Part shown: positions 1-5,669 of the stretch, one piece after another
Numbering within the stretch: the first letter of the stretch is position 1
How the letters are laid out: every line of letters begins with the position of its first letter
Origin: an uncultured Cytophagaceae bacterium
Lineage (GTDB): Bacteria > Bacteroidota > Bacteroidia > Cytophagales > Spirosomataceae
NCBI GenBank assembly: GCA_938008575.1
Contig: CALLKB010000037.1
Coordinates: 1-7,232, forward strand
Length of the DNA: 7,232 bases
Reading direction: 5' to 3'
Made by a program: the position numbers and the translations under genes
Notes under the pieces: generated by a model
The model's database searches: none
Told to the model about the DNA's origin: nothing
Seen by the model: only the letters and a program-made list of their open reading frames with translations

Positions 1-368
1 TCACTCCAGCCAACAAACTTGGCCTTCTTAATCTGAAGTTTATCCATGAATCCATTGACATCTAAGGCCATTTGCGCATAGGTCAATACCTTTTCATCAC
101 TATCTGTTGTTCTTCCTTGCGAACGAGAATCAACGGCAATCACTTGATATTTTTTAGAAAACGCCTCAATCATTCCTCCCATCATTTCTGATGATCCATA
201 GCCACCATGTAGTAGAATGAGAGGCTCCCCCTTTCCATATATTTCGTAGTACATGGAAATGTCGCCAACTTGAACGCGCTTCCCAACTTTCGTATTGGAG
301 CCATAAGGGATTTGAGCAATAAGGGTTTGGGATAGAAATAATATCCCTAAGAATAATAGTTTCTTCAT
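1..368 (-). CDS. Secreted alpha/beta-fold hydrolase, N-terminal 122 residues (cut by window edge)
   Basis: Partial gene; reading starts at an ATG at 368 and runs off the window at base 1. Residues 1-19 (MKKLLFLGILFLSQTLIAQ) form a classic Sec signal peptide with likely cleavage after Ala18, so the enzyme is exported. Then comes the start of an alpha/beta-hydrolase domain: a beta-strand leading to the oxyanion motif HGGYG (54-58), the VIAVDSRSQGRT turn (76-87; families usually show DxRGxG), and the nucleophile elbow G-W-S at 120-122, Ser122 being the presumed catalytic serine. The window ends right after this codon, so the acid and histidine cannot be checked. This is an Abhydrolase_1/6-type protein, a different subfamily from the three esterases upstream. 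It is the last visible gene of the operon, 40 bp after the NTF2-like lipoprotein. Its first 42 bases nearly match those of the gene at 1739. Substrate unknown. Confidence 0.85.
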   Translation of the reverse strand, partial: MKKLLFLGILFLSQTLIAQIPYGSNTKVGKRVQVGDISMYYEIYGKGEPLILLHGGYGSSEMMGGMIEAFSKKYQVIAVDSRSQGRTTDSDEKVLTYAQMALDVNGFMDKLQIKKAKFVGWS

Positions 369-408
369 TTCATAATATTTAAAGACTAAAAACAACTAAG
401 CTTTTTAT

Positions 409-867
409 TTACTGAGGCAAATCAGAATTATTCATTTCACGATGAACTTTCCATTTTCCGTTTTCTTTTTTCCAAACGATTAAATATTTCCCGTTGCCAA
501 AACTTTCTCCACTTTTTGTTTTAAAAACAAAAACACCTTCCTCTGTCAGGTAATTTTCATCTCCCCAAACTTCCATGGTTGTGATTTTAAGTCCACCTAC
601 ATTCGTATTTCGGATAAATGCTCCCCATGCCTTGATTAAATTTTCCTTCCCTTTTATCGGTTTCTGATGGTCCGCCATCAAATAGCCATCCGTAGAATAA
701 ATGGACGCAATTCCCACAGAATCTCCATTTGCCATGAAATTTTCAGCTTCACGATTTGCTGCTTCAATTTCACTTTTTGCCTTTGCTAAATCGAAGCTTG
801 ATTTTGTGTCGGATTGACAAGAAAACAAGCTTGCGACAATGACTGCTGAAAATAATAGTTTCTTCAT
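409..867 (-). CDS. SnoaL/DUF4440-like (NTF2-fold) lipoprotein, 152 aa
   Basis: Small exported lipoprotein. Residues 1-16 are a signal sequence ending in LFS, followed by Cys17 (lipobox L-F-S-C), so it is probably lipidated and membrane anchored. The residues after the Cys (Q-S-D) resemble the polar/acidic patch that exports lipoproteins to the surface in some Bacteroidota; this is suggestive only. The mature part (about 27-150) has the pattern of DUF4440/SnoaL-like proteins: an N-terminal helix with a small turn (ENFMANGDSVGIASIYSTDG), then beta-strands including YLIVWKKENGKWKVHREMNN (128-147), the usual C-terminal signature of this fold. Such domains are often small-molecule binding or isomerase/hydrolase-like, but the function here is unknown. 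It sits 17 bp downstream of esterase A and 40 bp upstream of the secreted hydrolase, in the same operon. Its first 17 coding bases are identical to those of both neighbours. Confidence 0.85.
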   Translation of the reverse strand: MKKLLFSAVIVASLFSCQSDTKSSFDLAKAKSEIEAANREAENFMANGDSVGIASIYSTDGYLMADHQKPIKGKENLIKAWGAFIRNTNVGGLKITTMEVWGDENYLTEEGVFVFKTKSGESFGNGKYLIVWKKENGKWKVHREMNNSDLPQ

Positions 868-884
868 TTCAATTGAATTTAAGT

Positions 885-1739
885 TTAGTTCTTTTTATAC
901 AAATACCACATGCAAGTACTCAACATCGCCGGCATCACAGAGCCATGCGTTTCATCCGCAAATTCGACAAATTTGGTTTCGATGTTTTTGTAATGGCTTT
1001 TGAGTTGATTGTCAAAATAGCGTAAATCTTCGATCGCATCTTTGGGCTCTAAGCTACCAAAGGATAAAAACACTTTGCCATTAAATTCTTTGTGCGTCGC
1101 AGCATAATTTTTTTCTTTCGAACGAATTTCATTATTTAAATGAAGGCGTTGCGAAGAGCTATTAATTCCAAAACGATTAAACATTTCTGGCGCTTTAAAC
1201 ATAAGGTCGGCAACCAGATAACCCCCTAAAGAATGTCCTGATATGCCTCGATTCCCATTAAAGCCATATTTATTTTCAATTAATGGAAAGATTTGTTGGG
1301 TCAGCGTTTGAAGAAATAAATCGCCTTTTCCTGAAACAGTACTTCCCTCAGGCAAGTGAAAAACCTTGGCGTAGATGACATCATTCAAGGTGTCTTTTGA
1401 AAAAGTGTAATCAGGCCAACGGTTGATCAACCATTCACTGGTTGTCTTTTCTGGACCCGAAATCGTTACAACAATCACATCTTCAATCAAGTTTTCAAAC
1501 TGAAGCGTGCGATGCGCTCCGTGTGCGATGGCCGCTGCATAATACCCATCCAAAATATAATACACTGGATATTTTTTGCTGGCATCATAACTTACGGGCA
1601 ATGATACCTCCAAGGTGTATTTTGTTTTGTTGAATGTGGATGTCAAATCATACTTTGCCGTTAAGTCTTTCGTCAACGGAAATTGCGCATAAAGCGATTG
1701 GGATAGAAATAATATCCCGAGGAATAATAGTTTCTTCAT
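885..1739 (-). CDS. Secreted serine esterase A, COG2819/PF00756-like, 284 aa
   Basis: Predicted periplasmic or secreted alpha/beta-hydrolase of the putative-esterase family (the group holding IroE/Fes-like and other carboxylesterases). Residues 1-18 are a signal peptide (cleavage after YA, before Gln19). Motifs in order: KKYPVYYILDGYYAA (55-69), the strand and turn around the oxyanion region; VVTISGPEKT (90-99); NRWPDYTF (106-113); the nucleophile elbow GISGHSLGG (165-173) with Ser170; FGINSS (190-195); Glu231 in SLEPK, a candidate catalytic acid; and DETHGS with His265. The triad is therefore intact. ATG at 1739 is the natural start because it opens the signal peptide. It lies 18 bp after esterase B and 17 bp before the lipoprotein gene. 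Ungapped hand comparison with esterase C gives about 203 identical residues of 284. Substrate unknown; a carbohydrate, siderophore or lipid-like ester is possible. Confidence 0.88.
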   Translation of the reverse strand: MKKLLFLGILFLSQSLYAQFPLTKDLTAKYDLTSTFNKTKYTLEVSLPVSYDASKKYPVYYILDGYYAAAIAHGAHRTLQFENLIEDVIVVTISGPEKTTSEWLINRWPDYTFSKDTLNDVIYAKVFHLPEGSTVSGKGDLFLQTLTQQIFPLIENKYGFNGNRGISGHSLGGYLVADLMFKAPEMFNRFGINSSSQRLHLNNEIRSKEKNYAATHKEFNGKVFLSFGSLEPKDAIEDLRYFDNQLKSHYKNIETKFVEFADETHGSVMPAMLSTCMWYLYKKN

Positions 1740-1757
1740 GGTAAATAAATTTATGGG

Positions 1758-2600
1758 TTAATTTTTATTGGAATAAAGTACACGCATGGTCCGACTGATC
1801 ATCGCTGGGCCAACCGAGTTATGTGTTTCGTCTTTGAAAAGGACAAACGTCGAATTAAACCCTTGATACTTTTTCAAGCCTGCTTCAAATTTCAACAGAT
1901 TATCCAAGCCATCTTCTAATTCCGCAATGGAGAAAAACACCTTCGCGTTTAAATTCGTTTGGCCGTAATTAGCTTCGGCTTGAAAAATGTCATTATCCCA
2001 AAATAAAAAGGACGGGCTGTTGATTCCAAATTTGGTAAATAAGCCATCTCTTTTGAATAAAAGATTGGCCACATACAAACCACTTAACGAGTGCCCTGAA
2101 ATTCCCCTTTCGTTATTCGTGCTATACTTCGAATCGATCATGGGAATGATTTCATTTTTAATGATTTGATAAAATGTCTCTCCGCCTCCCGAAACCAAAC
2201 CGGGCGATTTGATATTCCACATGTTCGAAAATGTACTGTCTTTCCTAGCTCGGTAGGTGAACGTATAATCGGTCCATCGTTTCACCAGCCATTCATAATC
2301 TGTTTTTTCGTCCCCCGCGATCGAAACTAAAATAAAATCATGAACCAAATTACCCATTTTAAGGGCTTTCATGGCCTCTTTGGCGATAGGAAACGCATAA
2401 TAACCATCCAACAGATAAAAAACAGGATACTTCTTTTCTTTGGTATAGGTGGTCGGTAACGCTACCGAAATTTTATAGGTGCGGTGGTTTATGGCCGACG
2501 TCAAATTTATCTCGTCGGTGTGCATGGGCGCTGTGCTCCATTGGGCATTACCCAAACTAACACATGCAAAAAGCAAAATAATGGAAAGGCTGAATTTCAT
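1758..2600 (-). CDS. Secreted serine esterase B, divergent paralogue, 280 aa
   Basis: Middle member of the esterase trio, same PF00756/COG2819-like family. A signal peptide covers residues 1-19 (cleavage after GNA, before Gln20). Family motifs align with those of A and C: KKYPVFYLLDGYYA (56-69), ILVSIAGDEKT (90-100), VKRWTDYTF (106-114), nucleophile elbow GISGHSLSG (166-174) with Ser171, FGINSPS (191-197), candidate acid Glu229, and DETHNS with His260. The elbow pentapeptide is G-H-S-L-S rather than the usual G-x-S-x-G; this variant occurs in the family and need not abolish activity. Identity to A and C is clearly lower (over 50% across the N-terminal third, lower afterwards, by eye). A short insertion of charged residues after the TDYTF motif (RARKDSTFS) also differs. 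It lies 13 bp downstream of esterase C, so it is co-transcribed. Possibly a different substrate preference; inference only. Confidence 0.87.
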   Translation of the reverse strand: MKFSLSIILLFACVSLGNAQWSTAPMHTDEINLTSAINHRTYKISVALPTTYTKEKKYPVFYLLDGYYAFPIAKEAMKALKMGNLVHDFILVSIAGDEKTDYEWLVKRWTDYTFTYRARKDSTFSNMWNIKSPGLVSGGGETFYQIIKNEIIPMIDSKYSTNNERGISGHSLSGLYVANLLFKRDGLFTKFGINSPSFLFWDNDIFQAEANYGQTNLNAKVFFSIAELEDGLDNLLKFEAGLKKYQGFNSTFVLFKDETHNSVGPAMISRTMRVLYSNKN

Positions 2601-2613
2601 TTAGCTGTTTAGA

Positions 2614-3468
2614 TTAGTTCTTTTTATACAAATACCACATACATTTATTCAACATAAGCGGGATGACCGACGCATGGGTTTCATCGGCAAATTCAACAAA
2701 TTTGGTTTCGATGTTTTTGTAATGACTTGTTAATTGACCATCAAAATATCGAATATCTTCAATCATTTCTTTGGGTTCAAAGCTGCCAAATGAAAAATAT
2801 ACTTTTGCTTGATAGTCTTTGTTTGTTTCTGCAAATGATTTTTCAATATGTCTAATCTCATTGGACAGCCAAAGCCCTTGAAATGAGCTGTTTATACCAA
2901 AACGCTCAAACATGTTTGGCTTTTTAAACATGACATAAGCCACGAATTGTGCCCCCATGGAATGCCCAGATATCCCCCTTTTCCCATTGAAACTGTATTT
3001 GTTCTCGATAAAGGGAAGTATTTGATTGCTTAGGGTCTGTAGAAACAGTTCCCCTTTTCCTGAAACGGTGCTCCCTGCGGGTAGATTAAACATTTTTGCT
3101 TGTTTCACATCGTTTATCGTGTCACGTGAAAATGAAAAATCCGGCCACCTGTTAATGATCCATTCACTTGGCGTTTTTTCAGGCCCCGAAATTGTTACAA
3201 CAACCACATCTTCGATTGAATTGTCTAGCTGAAGAAATCGATGCGCCCCATGTGCTATGTATCCCGCGTAATACCCATCTAAAATATAATACACGGGATA
3301 TTTTTTATTGACATCATAGGTTACAGGCAATGATACTTCTAGCGTGTATTTTTTATTATTGTATTTCGAGGTCAAATCAAACTTTGCCGTTAAGTCTTTC
3401 GTCAAAGGGTATTGCGCATACATCGAATGAGCAAACAAGAGGACAAAAAAGAAGCAAATGTGTTTCAT
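2614..3468 (-). CDS. Secreted serine esterase C, close paralogue of A, 284 aa
   Basis: Third copy of the exported esterase. The open frame extends upstream to a TTG at 3534, but that extension overlaps the preceding gene and lacks export character. ATG at 3468 opens a proper signal peptide (MKHICFFFVLLFAHSMYAQ, cleavage after YA), gives 284 residues exactly like esterase A, and leaves 14 bp after the previous stop, so I start here. Motifs: YPVYYILDGYYAG (57-69), VVTISGPEKTPSEW (90-103), GISGHSMGA (165-173) with nucleophile Ser170, FGINSS (190-195), candidate acid Glu231 in SFEPK, DETHAS with His265. All triad positions match A without gaps, and the last residues (MWYLYKKN) are identical. At DNA level the two share runs of 25-29 identical bases, which points to a rather recent duplication or gene conversion. 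Role: extracytoplasmic ester hydrolysis, substrate unknown. Confidence 0.88.
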   Translation of the reverse strand: MKHICFFFVLLFAHSMYAQYPLTKDLTAKFDLTSKYNNKKYTLEVSLPVTYDVNKKYPVYYILDGYYAGYIAHGAHRFLQLDNSIEDVVVVTISGPEKTPSEWIINRWPDFSFSRDTINDVKQAKMFNLPAGSTVSGKGELFLQTLSNQILPFIENKYSFNGKRGISGHSMGAQFVAYVMFKKPNMFERFGINSSFQGLWLSNEIRHIEKSFAETNKDYQAKVYFSFGSFEPKEMIEDIRYFDGQLTSHYKNIETKFVEFADETHASVIPLMLNKCMWYLYKKN

Positions 3469-3482
3469 AGTCGTTGGGTAAA

Positions 3483-4208
3483 TTAAATTGTAGTTATTGG
3501 TACATGCGAAAACCAAAATACGAAATCGCGCCAAAAGGGAAAATACAGTATATCAAACAGGACCATTCCATGCGCAATCATATAAAGGCCTACGATCAAC
3601 GGAAATACCCAACGCGCTTTGGCTTGTTTACGTTCGCAATAAATGATCAGGAGAAAAACCACATAAAGCGTAAAAATCGTGGTCAAATAGGCCACAAATG
3701 GGTCGCTAATCACCCGAAAGGCAAAGCGAATAAAGGCCGGTTCGATGAATGCCAAACCTGTCACAATCATTCCCCGCGCATGTAATTGGTAATCCTTTTT
3801 GTACCGAATCGCAATGAAAAAAGCGGTCGCCAAAATGACCAAATCCTTGCATGAATTAAACGCCCCCACTAAATCATTATCCGTCAGCGGCCCTTGATGA
3901 GGTATGCGCGAATGGGTTAACAATAGGATCGAAATAAAGATCAGGGGAATCAGCAGATAGCTTATTTTTCCAAGCAAGCGATGAAGCGCTACTTGCTTTT
4001 TCCGAATTAAAATCGGTTGGATAATCAACAAGCTCATCCAAAGAATAAGCACCGTGGCATGGAAATGAAAATAGTAGGAGAAGTTGGCCGTTCCATTGAA
4101 AAATTTGGCAAAATACGATGGCCAAAAACCCAGGCATACCAACAGGATTAATCCGAAAAAGTAATAGCCTGATAAATCAAAGCGCAATTTTTTTACCTGT
4201 TTTTCCAT
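3483..4208 (-). CDS. Multi-pass membrane protein of unknown function, conserved-looking histidines, 241 aa
   Basis: Integral membrane protein, first gene of the esterase operon. I use the ATG at 4208; the frame can be extended five codons to a TTG at 4223, but ATG is the better start. By eye there are about seven hydrophobic segments (about 15-31, 46-68, 81-98, 119-134, 145-165, 171-190 and 199-218), separated by basic loops. Histidines sit in or next to membrane segments: His48 and His50 in YFHFHATVLILW, His76 in ALHRLLGK, His143 in QLHARGM, His213 in MIAHGM. The motif order HxHA...LHRxLG...HARGM resembles uncharacterised DUF2306-type membrane proteins; I cannot confirm membership. Paired transmembrane histidines could bind haem or metal, but that is inference. 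It ends 14 bp before esterase C, so it is probably co-expressed with the esterases; it could act as a transporter, redox or sensing partner. Confidence 0.8.
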   Translation of the reverse strand: MEKQVKKLRFDLSGYYFFGLILLVCLGFWPSYFAKFFNGTANFSYYFHFHATVLILWMSLLIIQPILIRKKQVALHRLLGKISYLLIPLIFISILLLTHSRIPHQGPLTDNDLVGAFNSCKDLVILATAFFIAIRYKKDYQLHARGMIVTGLAFIEPAFIRFAFRVISDPFVAYLTTIFTLYVVFLLIIYCERKQAKARWVFPLIVGLYMIAHGMVLFDILYFPFWRDFVFWFSHVPITTI

Positions 4209-4253
4209 GTGTGTAAACTTCAAGAATCAAGATAGTTTATTCCGATCAAGCGA

Positions 4254-4285
4254 CAAATGTGACATCGAATAAACATGTTCCCAAA
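4254..4285 (-). promoter_or_regulatory. Candidate operon promoter (TTTG-20 bp-CACATTTG)
   Basis: On the minus strand a TTTG (4282-4285) is followed after 20 bp by CACATTTG (4254-4261), one mismatch from the Bacteroidota -7 box TAnnTTTG. Transcription would begin near 4248 and give a leader of about 40 nt before the ATG at 4208. A competing, weaker match is TATCTTGA (4227-4234) with TTTG 19 bp upstream. This is the only gap before the six-gene run long enough for a main promoter. Confidence 0.4.
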
Positions 4286-4300
4286 AAGGAAAAGGGAACA
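4276..4300. other. Hairpin between SDR terminator and operon promoter
   Basis: A 7-bp perfect inverted repeat, TGTTCCC (4276-4282) and GGGAACA (4294-4300), encloses an 11-base A/G loop. No T-run follows on either strand, so it is a poor terminator. It overlaps the -33 side of the candidate operon promoter and could be an operator or a second stem behind the SDR terminator. Confidence 0.35.
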
Positions 4301-4314
4301 AATAACAAACAAAA

Positions 4315-4338
4315 AAGCCGACCAAGGGTGGTCGGCTT
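4315..4338 (-). terminator. Rho-independent terminator of the SDR gene
   Basis: Perfect 10-bp stem AAGCCGACCA / TGGTCGGCTT with a 4-base loop. On the minus strand it is followed by TTTTTTGTTTGTT. It begins 6 bp after the dehydrogenase stop codon, so it ends that transcript and insulates the esterase operon downstream. Confidence 0.88.
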
Positions 4339-4344
4339 ATACAT

Positions 4345-5160
4345 TTAAAGATTATAACTTTTCCTCACCATCCAAAAATACCACTTATCCGAAAGTATCT
4401 TTCTTAGCATTAACAGCATGGGGCCTGGTTTACCTACAGCATAACGAATTTGATTACTATTGTCAGTTGCAGACTTAAAGATCATTCTGGCCACCACTTC
4501 TGGGCCTTCGGCGTCTTTCATTACTTTTTCTGCCGCTTCATTAAACTTTTGAATAAACCTGTCATATTGATTGGTGTCAGTAGGTTTAATAAACTGACGA
4601 CTTCTTCCATAAAACTCTGTCACAATTGGACCTGGTTCGATGAGTTTCATTTTAATATTAAATTGATTTAACTCATAATGTAAGGACTCTGTAAAGCCTT
4701 CAACTGCAAATTTAGTCGCATGGTATATACTGTAAAGGGGAAAGGTAATTTTACCACCCATACTAGAAATTTGAATAATAGTTCCGCCTCCCTTTGGTCT
4801 CATCATTTGAATCGCTTCCCTTGTGACACGCATTAATCCGAAGACGTTCGTATTAAATTGTTTTTCAATAATTTCATCTGACATGGCTTCGAAAGTTCCA
4901 TCTACGCCGTAACCTGCGTTGTTCACAACCACATCAATTTTACCAAACTCCTTTTGCGCAAACGACATCGCCATTTGAACACTTGCTAGGTTAGTTACGT
5001 CCAATGCGTATAATTTTACATTGGGGTACTGATTGAAATCTGTTTCGGTTTCCGGATTTCGTTGGGTAGCAATCACATTCCAGCCCCTGTTAGCGAATTC
5101 ATAAACAGTTGCCTTTCCTATGCCACTAGACGTCCCGGTAATTAAAATGTTCTTATTCAT
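4345..5160 (-). CDS. Short-chain dehydrogenase/reductase (classical SDR, 17beta-HSD-like), 271 aa
   Basis: Cytoplasmic NAD(P)-dependent oxidoreductase with a Rossmann fold. Cofactor motif TGTSSGIG at 8-15; Asp54 in ALDVTN, typical for adenine contact; NNAG at 80-83; structural Asn105 in NTNVFG; catalytic Ser133 in ISSMGG; Tyr146-x3-Lys150 (YHATK), spaced 13 residues after the serine as expected; and the PGP motif at 176-178 in the substrate loop (LIEPGPIVTEF). All catalytic residues are intact. Basic residues follow the second strand (ATQRNPE, 31-37), which favours NADPH over NADH; this is an inference from charge. The C-terminal extension of about 70 residues with a hydrophobic-basic tail is common in the 17beta-HSD-like subgroup. 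The gene is divergent from a MerR-type regulator, has its own TAGATTTG promoter box and ends in a strong hairpin, so it is a single-gene unit. Substrate unknown; carbonyl detoxification is plausible. Confidence 0.93.
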   Translation of the reverse strand: MNKNILITGTSSGIGKATVYEFANRGWNVIATQRNPETETDFNQYPNVKLYALDVTNLASVQMAMSFAQKEFGKIDVVVNNAGYGVDGTFEAMSDEIIEKQFNTNVFGLMRVTREAIQMMRPKGGGTIIQISSMGGKITFPLYSIYHATKFAVEGFTESLHYELNQFNIKMKLIEPGPIVTEFYGRSRQFIKPTDTNQYDRFIQKFNEAAEKVMKDAEGPEVVARMIFKSATDNSNQIRYAVGKPGPMLLMLRKILSDKWYFWMVRKSYNL

Positions 5161-5182
5161 CCTTTAATTGTTTGATTTTGAG

Positions 5183-5213
5183 CAAATCTATTGTCATAAT
5201 TCCAAACCTACAA
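5183..5213 (-). promoter_or_regulatory. Promoter of the SDR gene (TTG-20 bp-TAGATTTG)
   Basis: On the minus strand TAGATTTG (5183-5190) matches the Bacteroidota -7 box TAnnTTTG perfectly, with a TTG (5211-5213) 20 bp upstream. Start of transcription would be near 5177, giving a leader of about 16 nt before the ATG at 5160. Confidence 0.65.
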
Positions 5214-5221
5214 CATTAGAG

Positions 5222-5232
5222 CATAGTCTATG
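5222..5232. promoter_or_regulatory. Candidate MerR operator palindrome
   Basis: CATAG-T-CTATG is a perfect 5+1+5 dyad between the two divergent promoters, 8 bp from the SDR -33 box and 1 bp from the merR TTGACA. It is the clearest symmetric site in this intergenic region. It does not lie inside a -35/-10 spacer, where classic MerR activators bind, so assignment is tentative. Confidence 0.4.
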
Positions 5233-5233
5233 G

Positions 5234-5263
5234 TTGACATTTATTTTTAATCCTCTATATTTG
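5234..5263 (+). promoter_or_regulatory. Promoter of the merR-type gene (TTGACA...TATATTTG)
   Basis: TTGACA (5234-5239) is followed by TATATTTG (5256-5263), a perfect TAnnTTTG -7 box; 19 bp separate the G of TTG from the box. The ATG begins only 4 bases after the box, so the expected start of transcription falls at or within a few bases of the start codon. Confidence 0.65.
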
Positions 5264-5267
5264 TTAC

Positions 5268-5630
5268 ATGCTTATAAATGAACTATCTAAAAGAACGGGG
5301 CTTTCTGCGCATACCATCCGCTTCTATGAAAAGTCGGGCTTGATTGAAGGCAAACAAAATGAAACGGTTAAATCGAATAATTACTATCACTACGATGAGG
5401 TGACCGTTGAAAAATTGGAGTTCATCCATGATGCCAAATCGGTGGGGTTTACCATCAAGGAAATAGGTCTAATGATTGATGCATGGTATAACCAAAAATA
5501 TAGCAAAGCACAAAAACTGGAAATACTTGATGAAAAGTTGATTTCTTTAGACCAAAAGTTGAAGGAGATAAAGGAAATGAAGAAACAGATACTTCATTTC
5601 AAGGGTGATGTGTTAAATGATAGGTGCTAA
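5268..5630 (+). CDS. MerR-family transcriptional regulator (YyaN/AdhR-like), 120 aa
   Basis: DNA-binding regulator, the only plus-strand gene. Residues 2-21 (LINELSKRTGLSAHTIRFYE) are the MerR winged helix-turn-helix; the wing and second helix pair continue through NNYYHYDE (37-44) and VEKLEFIHDAKSVGFTIKEI (47-66). Residues about 79-111 form a Lys/Leu/Glu-rich antiparallel dimerisation coiled coil. Length is normal for the short MerR proteins. The only cysteine is the last residue (Cys120), so the metal-binding cysteines of CadR/PbrR/ZntR-type members are absent. The pattern fits the AdhR/YyaN group, which often sits beside oxidoreductase genes and may sense electrophiles or aldehydes. The ATG at 5268 puts the HTH right at the N-terminus, as in the family, so the start is secure. 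It probably controls itself and the divergent dehydrogenase. The effector is unknown. Confidence 0.92.
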   Translation: MLINELSKRTGLSAHTIRFYEKSGLIEGKQNETVKSNNYYHYDEVTVEKLEFIHDAKSVGFTIKEIGLMIDAWYNQKYSKAQKLEILDEKLISLDQKLKEIKEMKKQILHFKGDVLNDRC

Positions 5631-5644
5631 GATAAAAAACAAAA

Positions 5645-5668
5645 AAGCCGATCATTTCTGATCGGCTT
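5645..5668 (-). terminator. Rho-independent terminator of tRNA-Asn
   Basis: Perfect 10-bp stem AAGCCGATCA / TGATCGGCTT with loop TTTC. On the minus strand TTTTTTGTTTTTT follows. It starts two bases past the tRNA 3' end. It also lies 14 bp after the convergent merR stop, but has no T-run on the plus strand, so it serves mainly the tRNA. Confidence 0.88.
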
Positions 5669-5669
5669 G

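Noticed and set aside
3469..3534. N-terminal extension of esterase C to a TTG at 3534
   Set aside because: It would overlap the membrane-protein gene by 52 bp and bury the signal peptide; ATG at 3468 gives a product of the same length as esterase A.
3474..3785. Plus-strand open frame opposite the membrane-protein gene
   Set aside because: Antisense shadow; its basic, low-complexity protein has no recognisable domain and the opposite strand encodes a coherent membrane protein. Other plus-strand frames over 1442-3232, 4275-4671 and 5908-7099 were rejected for the same reason.
3877..4137. Minus-strand open frame of 86 codons in another frame
   Set aside because: Lies wholly inside the membrane-protein gene and has no own start context or domain.
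4209..4223. Five-codon extension of the membrane protein to a TTG at 4223
   Set aside because: An in-frame ATG at 4208 follows at once, and nothing upstream favours TTG.
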